From: Streptomyces sp. CBMA291
GTDB taxonomy: Bacteria; Actinomycetota; Actinomycetes; Streptomycetales; Streptomycetaceae
Direction: 5' to 3'
DNA length: 64,000 nucleotides
Assembly (NCBI RefSeq): GCF_014596525.1
Contig: NZ_MSJP01000110.1
Span: 1 to 64,000, forward strand
The notes under the pieces were generated by a model, which saw only the letters and a program-made list of their open reading frames with translations, ran no database searches and was not told the DNA's origin. This document shows positions 27,886 to 36,029 of the stretch, in pieces. The translations under genes and the position numbers were made by a program. The stretch's first letter is position 1; every line of letters begins with the position of its first letter.

Positions 27886-28689
27886 TCAGGCCCCGCCGCC
27901 CGAGGTGTTCGCCAGGGCCGCGGAGAGTTCGCGGGCCACCTGCTGGAGGACCGGGACGATCTTCTCGGTGGCCGCCTCGGTCACCCGGCCCGCCGGGCCC
28001 GAGATGGAGATCGCGGCGGCGGTGGGGGAGTCGGGCACCGACACCGCCAGGCAGCGGACCCCTATCTCCTGCTCGTTGTCGTCGACCGCGTAACCCGCCT
28101 CGCGGACCACGGCGAGCGCGTCGAGGAAGCCCTCGGGTGTGGTGATCGTCTTCTCCGTCGCGGAGGGCATGCCGGTACGGGCGAGCAGCGCGCGCACCTC
28201 CTCCGCCGGGGTGTGCGCGAGCAGCGCCTTGCCGACCCCCGTCGAGTGCGGCAGCACCCGTCGGCCGACCTCGGTGAACATGCGCATGGAGTGCTTGGAC
28301 GGCACCTGCGCCACGTAGACGACCTCGTCGCCGTCGAGGAGTGCCATGTTCGCCGTCTCGCCGGTCTCCTCGACGAGCCGCGCCAGATAGGGCCGGGCCC
28401 AGGTGCCGAGGAGGCGGGAGGCGGACTCGCCGAGCCGGATGAGCCGGGGGCCGAGCGCGTACCGCCGGTTGGGCTGCTGGCGTACGTACCCGCAGGCGAC
28501 CAGGGTGCGCATCAGCCGGTGGATGGTGGGGAGGGGGAGTCCGCTGCTGGCGGAGAGTTCGCTCAGCCCGACCTCGCCCCCGGCGTCGGCCATCCGCTCC
28601 AGGAGGTCGAAGGCACGCTCAAGGGACTGGACGCCCCCGCTCGCGGCGGGCTTGGCGGCGTCGGTGGTGCTGGCGCTGGACGTCGGCAC
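27886..28689 (-). CDS. allR: IclR-family regulator of allantoin/glyoxylate genes (AllR-like)
   Basis: The 267-residue regulator has an N-terminal winged helix (SLERAFDLLERMADAGGEVG, then GLPLPTIHRLMRTLVACGY) and a C-terminal IclR effector domain. The effector domain has GETANMALLDGDEVVYVAQV, LPHSTGVGKALLA and GYAVDDNEQEIGVRCLAVSV. It starts at a GTG with AAAGGA 11 bases upstream, skipping 10 residues of a longer frame. It is divergent from allB, and known Streptomyces AllR proteins sit in this position and respond to glyoxylate-pathway intermediates such as allantoate. The paired palindromes at gcl, hyi, aceB and allB are its inferred targets. Confidence 0.88.
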   Translation of the reverse strand: MPTSSASTTDAAKPAASGGVQSLERAFDLLERMADAGGEVGLSELSASSGLPLPTIHRLMRTLVACGYVRQQPNRRYALGPRLIRLGESASRLLGTWARPYLARLVEETGETANMALLDGDEVVYVAQVPSKHSMRMFTEVGRRVLPHSTGVGKALLAHTPAEEVRALLARTGMPSATEKTITTPEGFLDALAVVREAGYAVDDNEQEIGVRCLAVSVPDSPTAAAISISGPAGRVTEAATEKIVPVLQQVARELSAALANTSGGGA

Positions 28690-28854
28690 GTCAACGGTCC
28701 TTTCGGGGCAGGCGGGCAAGGCAGCAGCCTACCGGGCGCCCCCGGCCGGGGCACACGGTCCCGGGGTCGGCTTCCGCGCCGGTCAGGGCGGGTCCGTCCG
28801 GTCACGAGGACGGCCCGGGGTGCTCTTCCTCGGCCCCGCGGGCACGGGGCCGAG

Positions 28855-28890
28855 TTCTACCTTACGAAACTTGGCTTCCGCCTTGTGGAA
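28855..28890 (+). promoter_or_regulatory. Tandem 15-bp inverted-repeat operator before allB
   Basis: TTCCGCCTTGTGGAA (28876-28890) and the weaker TTCTACCTTACGAAA (28855-28869) have centres 21 bp apart, like the pairs at gcl, hyi and aceB. Confidence 0.6.
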
Positions 28891-28967
28891 GCACTCAAGT
28901 GTGGGGTGTGGGGGCTCGACGGGGGAGACCCACCCTTGACGGCCCGTCGTCCGGGCGTGAAACTCCT

Positions 28968-28982
28968 TCAACAGTTCGTTGA
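28968..28982 (+). promoter_or_regulatory. TCAACA-type palindrome before allB
   Basis: TCAACAGTTCGTTGA differs by one base from a perfect palindrome and by two bases from the catalase promoter site. It lies 47 bp upstream of the allB start. Confidence 0.5.
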
Positions 28983-29029
28983 ATTCCTATGGGGCGGATT
29001 CCGCCGAAACACTGCAAGAAGGGGTACGG

Positions 29030-30364
29030 GTGGACGTCAACCTGGTCCTGCGCTCGACGCGTGTCATCACCCCCGGGGGGACGCGCCCGGCGTCGGTCGC
29101 CGTCTCCGGAGGGACGATCGCCGCCGTCCTGCCGTACGACGCCGAGGTGCCCGCCGGCGCCCGGCTCGAAGACGTCGGCGACGACGCCGTCCTGCCCGGA
29201 CTCGTCGACACCCACGTGCATGTGAACGACCCCGGCCGCACCGAGTGGGAAGGCTTCTGGACCGCCACCCGCGCCGCCGCCGCCGGAGGCATCACCACCC
29301 TGCTCGACATGCCCCTCAACTCGCTGCCCCCCACCACCACCGTGGCCAACCTGCGGATCAAGCAGGAGGTCGCCCGCGCCAAGGCGCACGTCGACGTCGG
29401 CTTCTGGGGCGGCGCCCTGCCCGACAACGTCAAGGACCTGCGCCCCCTGCACGACGCCGGGGTCTTCGGCTTCAAGTGCTTCCTCTCGCCGTCCGGCGTG
29501 GAGGAGTTCCCCGAGCTGGACCAGGAGCGCCTCGCCGCCTCGCTCGCCGAGGTCTCCGGCTTCGGCGGACTGATGATCGTGCACGCCGAGGACCCGCACC
29601 ACCTCGCCGCCGCACCGCGGAAGCAGGGCCGGGCGTACGCCGACTTCCTCGCCTCCCGCCCCAGGGACGCCGAGAACACGGCGATCGGCAACCTGATCGC
29701 CCAGGCCCGCAGGCTCGACGCCCGCGTCCACGTCCTGCACCTCTCCTCCTCCGACGCGCTGCCGCTGATCGCCGCCGCCAAGGCCGAGGGCGTCAAGGTC
29801 ACCGTCGAGTCCTGCCCGCACTTCCTCACCCTCACCGCCGAGGAGATCCCGGACGGCGCCACCGAGTTCAAGTGCTGCCCGCCCATCCGGGAGGCCGCCA
29901 ACCAGGACGCCCTGTGGCGGGGCCTCGCGGACGGCACGATCGACTGCGTCGTCTCCGACCACTCGCCGTCCACCGCCGACCTCAAGACCGCCGACTTCGC
30001 CTCCGCGTGGGGCGGCATCTCCTCCCTCCAGCTCGGACTGCCCGCCCTCTGGACCGAGGCGCGCCGCCGGGGCCACACCCTGGAGGACATCGCCCGCTGG
30101 ATGTCCGAGGGTCCCGCGCGGCTCGCCGGACTCCGCCGCAAGGGCGCCGTCGAAGCGGGCCGGGACGCCGACTTCGCCGTCCTCGACCCGGAGGCCACCT
30201 TCACCGTCGACCCGGCGGAGCTTCAGCACCGCAACCGGATCACCGCCTACGCGGGCCGGACCCTCAGCGGCGTCGTCACCTCCACCTGGCTGCGCGGCGA
30301 ACGGATCGCCGACCGGGGAGCCCTGGCCGAGCCCCGTGGCCGCCTCCTCGGAAGGGACGGCTGA
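29030..30364 (+). CDS. allB: Allantoinase
   Basis: The 444-residue amidohydrolase opens allantoin to allantoate. It starts at a GTG after GAAGGGG; the 17 residues upstream in the same frame overlap the operator and were not used. Metal-site signatures are GLVDTHVHVNDPGRTEWEGF, the lysine to be carboxylated in FGFKCFLSPSGV, MIVHAEDP, VHVLHLSSSDALP and VSDHSPS. These match bacterial AllB proteins rather than dihydropyrimidinases. Allantoicase, its usual Streptomyces neighbour, does not follow. Confidence 0.95.
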   Translation: MDVNLVLRSTRVITPGGTRPASVAVSGGTIAAVLPYDAEVPAGARLEDVGDDAVLPGLVDTHVHVNDPGRTEWEGFWTATRAAAAGGITTLLDMPLNSLPPTTTVANLRIKQEVARAKAHVDVGFWGGALPDNVKDLRPLHDAGVFGFKCFLSPSGVEEFPELDQERLAASLAEVSGFGGLMIVHAEDPHHLAAAPRKQGRAYADFLASRPRDAENTAIGNLIAQARRLDARVHVLHLSSSDALPLIAAAKAEGVKVTVESCPHFLTLTAEEIPDGATEFKCCPPIREAANQDALWRGLADGTIDCVVSDHSPSTADLKTADFASAWGGISSLQLGLPALWTEARRRGHTLEDIARWMSEGPARLAGLRRKGAVEAGRDADFAVLDPEATFTVDPAELQHRNRITAYAGRTLSGVVTSTWLRGERIADRGALAEPRGRLLGRDG

Positions 30365-30618
30365 GGGGCCCCGGGGCACGAGTCCCGTTCCCGGGAACGG
30401 CCGCCCCACCCGGGACACGGGGCCCTTCGCCGGGGGCACCGGCCGGGGCCCGGCACCGGGCCCGCTCGCAGGGCCTACGACGCCGGGCCCGGCCCGCTCA
30501 CAGGGCCTACGGAGCCGGGCGGGCGACGCGGGTTCTACGGCGCGGGTTCTACGGCCCCGGGCATGCGGCGCGGGTTTTACGGCCCCGGGCCCGCCGCCCC
30601 GGGCCCGCCGCCCCGGGC

Positions 30619-31359
30619 TCAGGCCGCGTGTCCTCCGTCCACCGAGAACTCCGCGCCCGTCACGTACCGGCCCTCGGGACCCGCCAGGAAGGCGATCATG
30701 GCGGCCACCTCCTCCGGGGTGCCGAAGCGGCCGAGCGCCGTCATGGCCCGCTGGCCGTCCGCGTACGGGCCGTCCGCCGGGTTCATATCGGTGTCGACCG
30801 GGCCCGGGTGGACCAGGTTCGCCGTGATGCCGCGCCCGCCGAGATCCCGCGCGAGCCCCTTGGTCAGACCGCTCAGCGCCGCCTTGCTCAGTGCGTACAG
30901 CGTCCCGCCGGGACCCGGCACCCGCTGGGTCATGCAGCTGCCGACGGTGACGATCCGCCCGCCCTCGGGGAGATGCCCGGCCGCCGCCTGCGCGGCGAGG
31001 AAGGCCGCCCGGACGTTCACCGCGAGGACCCGGTCCACATCGGCGAGCGTCAGCGTCTCCAGCGGGCCGAGGACGCCGACACCCGCGTTGTTCACCAGGA
31101 CGTCCAGCCTGCCGAGCCCGTCCACCGCGCGGCCGACCGCGCCCGCCGCGTCCCCGGCGTCGGCCGCGTCCGCCCGCAGGGGCAGCGCCCGCCGTCCGGC
31201 CGCCTCGACCAGGGCGGCGATCTCCTTGGCGCGCTGCTCGTCCCGGACGTAGGTGAAGGCGACATCGGCGCCCTCCCTCGCCAGCCGGACGACGGTGGCC
31301 GCGCCGATCCCCCTGCTGCCGCCCGTCACCAGGGCCGCCGTGCCGTTCATCGTGGACAT
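30619..31359 (-). CDS. Short-chain dehydrogenase/reductase
   Basis: The 246-residue SDR has the cofactor motif VTGGSRGIG, the NNAGVG motif, the catalytic Ser in VGSCMTQ and Tyr/Lys in YALSK, and the C-terminal VTGAEFSVDGG. These mark a classical SDR of the 3-oxoacyl-ACP reductase-like type, probably NADP-linked. The substrate is unknown. It starts at the ATG at 31359. Two CCATGG-centred palindromes lie just upstream, suggesting control by a TetR- or MarR-type regulator not encoded next to it. Confidence 0.9.
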   Translation of the reverse strand: MSTMNGTAALVTGGSRGIGAATVVRLAREGADVAFTYVRDEQRAKEIAALVEAAGRRALPLRADAADAGDAAGAVGRAVDGLGRLDVLVNNAGVGVLGPLETLTLADVDRVLAVNVRAAFLAAQAAAGHLPEGGRIVTVGSCMTQRVPGPGGTLYALSKAALSGLTKGLARDLGGRGITANLVHPGPVDTDMNPADGPYADGQRAMTALGRFGTPEEVAAMIAFLAGPEGRYVTGAEFSVDGGHAA

Positions 31360-31365
31360 CCCGAA

Positions 31366-31408
31366 CCTCCATGGAAGAAGCCGTCATCGATCGCGGCTTC
31401 CATGGAAG
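31366..31408 (-). promoter_or_regulatory. Paired CTTCCATGGAAG palindromes before the SDR gene
   Basis: CTTCCATGGAAG at 31397-31408 is a perfect 12-bp palindrome; a copy with one mismatch is at 31366-31377, exactly 31 bp (three helical turns) away. The inner copy lies 7 bases before the SDR start. Confidence 0.55.
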
Positions 31409-31442
31409 CGGCCGGCGGCCCGGCGAGCTGGCGGGAAACGGA

Positions 31443-31466
31443 CCCCTACCCCTACCCCTACCCCTA
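31443..31466. repeat. Four tandem CCCCTA hexamers
   Basis: CCCCTA is repeated four times exactly in the non-coding stretch between the SDR gene and the small membrane protein gene. Simple slippage repeat; no function apparent. Confidence 0.85.
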
Positions 31467-31536
31467 TACGAGCCCCTGGGCGGCCGGAGGCCCGACACGG
31501 CGAGTCCCCGAGCCCCCGCCGGTATCTGAGCCCCCG

Positions 31537-31758
31537 TCAGGACTTGGGCACCCGGTCCGACACGACCATCAGGACCAGACCGAGGACCGCGACCACGATG
31601 TTCGTGAACAGCTCCCGGCCCTCCAGGAACCCCACGTGCTCGGTGAGGAACCTCGTCGCCCCGAGGAACGAGAACCAGCCGCCCGTCAGCTCGCGGACCA
31701 CCCCGGCGACACCGAACAGCGCGAGCAGAAACCCCGTGACCTCAAGAAATCGCTTCAT
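31537..31758 (-). CDS. Small membrane protein
   Basis: The 73-residue protein starts MKRFLEVTGFLLALFGVAG at the ATG at 31758 and has two hydrophobic segments, at about residues 6-23 and 50-66, joined by a loop rich in Gly, Phe and Glu. The N-terminus is inside by the positive-inside rule. An upstream in-frame start at 31809 lacks support. No family is recognised. Confidence 0.65.
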   Translation of the reverse strand: MKRFLEVTGFLLALFGVAGVVRELTGGWFSFLGATRFLTEHVGFLEGRELFTNIVVAVLGLVLMVVSDRVPKS

Positions 31759-31815
31759 GAAGTGATCATGACCCGGGCGGGGGAGCGGCCGCGTCCGCCT
31801 CCCGTCCACGGCACG

Positions 31816-31850
31816 GCTACCGAAGTATCGACCCCTGCGACTTCGGTAGC
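31816..31850. promoter_or_regulatory. Perfect 11-bp inverted repeat before a two-component operon
   Basis: GCTACCGAAGT (31816-31826) and ACTTCGGTAGC (31840-31850) are exact complements with a 13-base spacer, between the small membrane protein gene and the histidine kinase gene. Centre distance of 24 bp fits a dimer or paired-dimer operator, perhaps for the NarL-type regulator encoded downstream. Confidence 0.55.
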
Positions 31851-31903
31851 GTCCCCGCCTCCCGCACCCCGCCGGCCGCCCCCCGGCCGCTTACATTGCC
31901 GGT

Positions 31904-33112
31904 ATGACTCGTACGGACCGGCAGCGCTGGCTGTTCCCCTCCCACCTGGTCGCACCGGGCGGGAGCGGGGCGCCCCGGCCCCGCCGTACCGTCCGCGACT
32001 GGATCGTGGACACCTCGCTCTTCCTGCTCGCCGCCTTCGTCGGACTCCTCGCCGCCGACGCAGGCGCCCAGTACACCAGCGCGACCGTCACCCTCGTCGA
32101 CCAACTCGTCGGCGCCGCCGCCTGCTGCGCCCTCTGGCTGCGCCGCCGGTGGCCCGCCGGACTCTCCCTCGCCCTCTCCCTGGTGAGCGTCGTCGCCCCG
32201 GTCGCGGCGGGCGCGGTCCTCGCCGGCCTGTTCAGCGTCGCCGTGCGCCGCCCCTTCCGCCAGGTCGCCTGGCTCGGAGCGCTGGCCGTCGCCGCCTCCG
32301 CCGCCCAGGCCGTCATCCGGCCCGACCCCACGGTCAACGTCGGGCTCTCGATCGCCGTGAGCTTCGTCCTCATCCTGCTCGTCACCGCCTGGGGCATGCT
32401 CGTCCGCTCCCGCCGCCTCCTCGTCGAAGCCCTCAGGGAGCGCGCCCGGCGCGCCGAGGCCGAGGCGGAACTCCGCGCCGAACAGGCCCAGCGGCTCGCC
32501 CGCGAGGCCATCGCCCGCGAGATGCACGACGTCCTCGCCCACCGCCTCACCCTGCTCAGCGTGCACGCCGGAGCCCTGGAGTTCCGCCCCGACGCCCCGC
32601 CCGAGCAGGTCGCCCGCGCCGCCGGGGTCATCCGCGACAGCGCCCACGAAGCCCTCCAGGACCTGCGCGAGATCATCGGTGTCCTGCGCGCCCCCGACGA
32701 CGGCGACGGCCACCGCCCGCAGCCCACCCTCGGCACCCTCGGCGCGCTCGTCGAGGAGTCCAGGGAAGCCGGGGCGGACGTCGTCCTCGACACCACCGTC
32801 GAGGATCCGGCCGCCGTGCCCGCCGCCACCGGCCGCACCGTCTACCGCATCGCCCAGGAGGGCCTGACCAACGCCCGCAAGCACGCCCCCGGCGCCACCG
32901 TCACCGTCACCGTGCGAGGCCGCCCCGGCGAGGGCCTGACCGTCGACGTCCACAACCCGGCCCCCGCGGGACCCGCCCCGCACGTCCCCGGCTCCGGGCA
33001 GGGGCTCATCGGCCTCACCGAGCGCGCCGCCCTCGCCGGGGGCCGGATGGAACACGGACCGGCCCCCGACGGCGGCTTCTCGCTCCACGCCTGGCTACCG
33101 TGGCCCCCATGA
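31904..33112 (+). CDS. Sensor histidine kinase (HisKA_3 type)
   Basis: The 402-residue kinase starts at the ATG at 31904 without a clear ribosome site; a leaderless transcript is possible. Residues about 32-160 hold four to five membrane helices. The dimerisation box REAIAREMHDVLAHRLTLLS carries the phospho-histidine near residue 208. The ATPase domain has YRIAQEGLTNARKHAPGATV and GQGLIGLTERAALAGG. The gene overlaps the response regulator gene by 4 bases. This arrangement is typical of Streptomyces systems controlling exporters; no exporter is adjacent except the convergent MFS gene. Confidence 0.93.
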   Translation: MTRTDRQRWLFPSHLVAPGGSGAPRPRRTVRDWIVDTSLFLLAAFVGLLAADAGAQYTSATVTLVDQLVGAAACCALWLRRRWPAGLSLALSLVSVVAPVAAGAVLAGLFSVAVRRPFRQVAWLGALAVAASAAQAVIRPDPTVNVGLSIAVSFVLILLVTAWGMLVRSRRLLVEALRERARRAEAEAELRAEQAQRLAREAIAREMHDVLAHRLTLLSVHAGALEFRPDAPPEQVARAAGVIRDSAHEALQDLREIIGVLRAPDDGDGHRPQPTLGTLGALVEESREAGADVVLDTTVEDPAAVPAATGRTVYRIAQEGLTNARKHAPGATVTVTVRGRPGEGLTVDVHNPAPAGPAPHVPGSGQGLIGLTERAALAGGRMEHGPAPDGGFSLHAWLPWPP

Positions 33113-33807
33113 CCATCCGGCTGCTCATCGTCGACGACGACCCCCTGGTCCGCGCGGGCCTCACCCTCATGCTCGGCGGCGCCGGGGACCTGGAGATCGT
33201 CGGAGAGGGCGCCGACGGCGGAGAGGTCCCCGGACTCGTCGCCCGGCTCGCCCCCGACGTCGTCCTCATGGACATCCGCATGCCGGGCGTCGACGGGCTC
33301 ACCGCCACCGAACTCCTGCGCGCCCGGCCCGGCGCCCCCGAGGTCGTCGTCCTCACCACCTTCCACGCGGACGAGCAGGTCCTCCGAGCGCTGCGCGCGG
33401 GCGCCGCCGGGTTCGTCCTCAAGGACACCCCGCCCGCCGAGATCGTCGCCGCCGTACGCCGGGTCGCGGCGGGCGATCCCGTGCTCTCCCCGGCCGTCAC
33501 CCGCCAGCTCATGACCCATGTCGCCGGGCAGCCGGAGACCTCCCCGCGCGCGGCGGCGGCCGATCGCCTCGCCGGACTCGCCGACCGCGAACGGGAGGTG
33601 GCCGTCGCCGTCGGCCGGGGCCTCTCCAATGCCGAGATCGCCGCCGGGCTCTACATGAGCGTCCCCACGGTCAAGACCCATGTCTCCCGGGTGCTCGCCA
33701 AGCTCGGTCTCAACAACCGCGTCCAGATCGCCCTGCTCGTCCACGACGCGGGCCTCCTCGGCACGAGCCCCCTCGACCAGGGGCCGGGGCCGGGAGCTAC
33801 GACCTAG
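33109..33807 (+). CDS. NarL/LuxR-family response regulator
   Basis: The 232-residue regulator has acidic pocket residues at 9-11, the phospho-acceptor Asp55 (VVLMD), VVVLTTF and GFVLKD, then a LuxR helix-turn-helix (LADREREVAVAVGRGLSNAE, PTVKTHVSRVLAKLGLNNR). It is translationally coupled to the kinase. Its 3' end overlaps the convergent MFS gene by 11 bases. Confidence 0.94.
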   Translation: MTIRLLIVDDDPLVRAGLTLMLGGAGDLEIVGEGADGGEVPGLVARLAPDVVLMDIRMPGVDGLTATELLRARPGAPEVVVLTTFHADEQVLRALRAGAAGFVLKDTPPAEIVAAVRRVAAGDPVLSPAVTRQLMTHVAGQPETSPRAAAADRLAGLADREREVAVAVGRGLSNAEIAAGLYMSVPTVKTHVSRVLAKLGLNNRVQIALLVHDAGLLGTSPLDQGPGPGATT

Positions 33808-35494
33808 ACCGCCGTCTTTCGAGGGCGTTCCCTTTCGGTCCCCCCCGGCGGGGGGACCGGGGCCGCAGCAGAGCCCCCGCCATCAGGGCCGTACCGGCCA
33901 GGCCGACCGCCGCGATCACCGAGACCGCCGTGAAGCCCCGGTCGTACGCCTGCCGTGCCGCGTCCAGCACGGTGTGGGCGGTCCGGGGCGGCAGCCCGGC
34001 CAGGACGTCCTCCGCCGAGGCGAACGACTCGCGGGCCCTGGCCTGTTGCTCCGGCGAGAGGCCGGGCACCTCGGGGAGAGCCGTGCGGTACACGGCGGCC
34101 AGGACGGTGCCGAGGACGGCGACGCCGAGCCCCGCGCCGAGTTCGAAGGAGGTCTCCTGGACGGCGGCCGCCTCGCCGGACCGCTCGGGCCGCGCGGCGC
34201 TCATGAGCGCGTCGGCGCCCAGGGTCATGACGATGCCCGCGCCGTATCCCGCGGCGAGCAGCGGGACGAGCAGTGCGCCGTACCGCCCGGGGTCACCGAC
34301 GACCGCGATCGCGGCGAACGCGACGGCGAAGAGGGAGAGTGCCCCGGTGAGCGCCCGGCGTTCGCCCCAACGGCCCGCCGCCCAGGGGGCCGTGATCGCC
34401 CCGACGGCGTTGGCGCCCGCCAGCGGCACCAGAGCCAGCCCGGCACGCACCGGTGTGTAGGCGCCCACCTGCTGGAGCCACTGGGTGAGGAAGAACAGCA
34501 GGGCCACATAGCCGCCGAAGCAGCCGATCACACAGAGCGTGGCGGTGGTGAAGCGACGCTCACGGAACAGGGCGAAGTCGAGGAGCGGTTCGGGGATACG
34601 GCGCTGGCGCCGTACGAAGGCGAAGAGCAGAGCGCTTCCGGCGAGGGCCGTGAGGACGGCCGCGCCGTTCACCCCCGCGTGCTCGCCGGCCTGCTTGAGC
34701 GCGTGGACCACCCCGGTCAGCCCGGTCACGGAGAGCGCGACGCCGACCACGTCCCAGCGGCGGGGCGCGGGGTCGCGCGACTCGGGGACGACCCGGGCGC
34801 CGACGGCCAGAAGGACGGCGATGACGGGGGCGTTGAGGAGGAACGCGGCTCCCCAGCCCCACCGTTCGGTGACAAGCCCACCGGCCAGTGGCCCGACCGC
34901 GGCCCCGACGCTGTGCGCGGAGGTCCAGACACCGATCGCGAGGGCGCGCTCACGGGCCTCGGGGAAGACGACCCGGATGATCGCCACGGTGGACGCCATG
35001 ATCATGGCCGCACCGGCCCCCAAGGCGGCGCGGGCCGCGACGAGTTGGAGGGGCGAGGTCGAGAAGGCAGCCGCCGTCGAGGCGAGACCGAAGAGCAGGA
35101 AGCCGCCGAGCACCATACGCCTCCGGCCGAAACGGTCCCCGAGGGTTCCGCAGGTCACGAGGAGGGCGGCGAGAGCCAGCGAGTAGACGTCGACGATCCA
35201 CAGCGACTGGGCGGGGCTCGGCTCCAGTTCACGGCTCAGGCTCGGCATCGCGACGTGCAGGACGGTGAGGTCGATCCCGCACAGGAAGAGGCTTCCCGAC
35301 AGAACGGCCAGCACCAGTCGGCGCCGTCGCGGGGGAAGGGCCGGGCCGTCGGTACCCCCGGAGCCCTTCGCGAGCGACGGCCACGCCGCCCGGCCCGGAT
35401 GCTCCGCCCGCTCCGCCTGCCCTGCCCGCTCCGCCCGGTGCACCTGCTCTTGCCCGTCGGCCGTTCCGGCGGCGGGTGCCTCGCTCCCTGTCAT
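33797..35494 (-). CDS. DHA2-type MFS multidrug exporter
   Basis: The 565-residue transporter has about 14 membrane segments, the motif A loop GDRFGRRRMVLGGF after helix 2, and the VVYPEARERA-like loop VVFPEARERALAIG. These fit the EmrB/QacA (DHA2) group, 14 helices. The start ATG is at 35494. It is divergent from the HxlR gene with 89 bases between starts, so HxlR probably represses it. The tail ends in an Arg/Ser-rich stretch that overlaps the neighbouring regulator gene on the opposite strand. Confidence 0.92.
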   Translation of the reverse strand: MTGSEAPAAGTADGQEQVHRAERAGQAERAEHPGRAAWPSLAKGSGGTDGPALPPRRRRLVLAVLSGSLFLCGIDLTVLHVAMPSLSRELEPSPAQSLWIVDVYSLALAALLVTCGTLGDRFGRRRMVLGGFLLFGLASTAAAFSTSPLQLVAARAALGAGAAMIMASTVAIIRVVFPEARERALAIGVWTSAHSVGAAVGPLAGGLVTERWGWGAAFLLNAPVIAVLLAVGARVVPESRDPAPRRWDVVGVALSVTGLTGVVHALKQAGEHAGVNGAAVLTALAGSALLFAFVRRQRRIPEPLLDFALFRERRFTTATLCVIGCFGGYVALLFFLTQWLQQVGAYTPVRAGLALVPLAGANAVGAITAPWAAGRWGERRALTGALSLFAVAFAAIAVVGDPGRYGALLVPLLAAGYGAGIVMTLGADALMSAARPERSGEAAAVQETSFELGAGLGVAVLGTVLAAVYRTALPEVPGLSPEQQARARESFASAEDVLAGLPPRTAHTVLDAARQAYDRGFTAVSVIAAVGLAGTALMAGALLRPRSPRRGGPKGNALERRRSRS

Positions 35495-35583
35495 AGGGTC
35501 AGCTTCCGGAGGTACCCGCGCGGGCCGCAAGTACGGTCATTTCCGTCCCCTGGTGCCACTCCGTATACCCATGGAGGTCAAGG

Positions 35584-36006
35584 GTGCGTTCCAAGGTCGA
35601 GGAAACACCGGATCACTGCGCGGTCGAGTTCGCCATGGAACTCCTCGGCGGACGCTGGAAACTGGCCATCCTCAAGCAGCTCGCCTCGCGCACCCACCGG
35701 TTCGGCGAACTGAGGCGGTCCCTGCCGGGCGTGACCCAGCGGATGCTGACCCGCCAGTTGAGGGAGCTGGAGGCGGACGGCCTGGTGGAGCGGACGGTGT
35801 ACCGGGAGGTGCCGCCGAGGGTCGAGTACGCGCTCACCGAGGTCGGCCACACACTGGACCCCCTCACGGAGCGACTGGACGCGTGGGGGCGCTGGTACCG
35901 CGACAGGATCCAGCGGCAGCCGTCCGGCCTCGGCGACTCCGGCCTCGGCGACTCCGGCCCCGGCGACTTCGGCCCCGGCGACTCCGACCGGCCCGAGTCC
36001 GGCTGA
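35584..36006 (+). CDS. HxlR-family transcriptional regulator
   Basis: The 140-residue protein begins at a GTG. Residues 12-105 form the HxlR winged helix: CAVEFAMELLGGRWKLAILK, RFGELRRSLPGVTQRMLTRQ, LEADGLVERTVY and PPRVEYALTEVG. The cysteine near residue 12 is at the site used for redox or electrophile sensing in some members. The C-terminal 30 residues are GLGDSG/GPGDSG repeats from a 15-base DNA repeat. It precedes the P450 gene by 23 bases and faces the MFS exporter gene. Confidence 0.92.
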   Translation: MRSKVEETPDHCAVEFAMELLGGRWKLAILKQLASRTHRFGELRRSLPGVTQRMLTRQLRELEADGLVERTVYREVPPRVEYALTEVGHTLDPLTERLDAWGRWYRDRIQRQPSGLGDSGLGDSGPGDFGPGDSDRPESG

Positions 36007-36029
36007 CGGTGCCGGGCTAGGCTGGGCCG

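Larger units (their letters stand above)
28690..29029. other. Divergent allR-allB control region
   Basis: This 340-base region between the divergent starts holds the paired 15-bp palindromes (28855-28890) and the TCAACA-type palindrome (28968-28982). No further gene is apparent. The allR promoter must lie in the left half; no operator copy was found close to it. Confidence 0.7.

Noticed and set aside
31443..31466. CCCCTA repeats as telomere-like or CRISPR sequence
   Set aside because: Only four 6-base units without spacers; Streptomyces telomeres are palindromic and look different. A slippage repeat is enough.
27847..33807. A 1986-codon open frame on the plus strand
   Set aside because: It covers allR on the opposite strand, crosses allB in another frame and only its end is the real response regulator. 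High GC makes such long shadow frames common.
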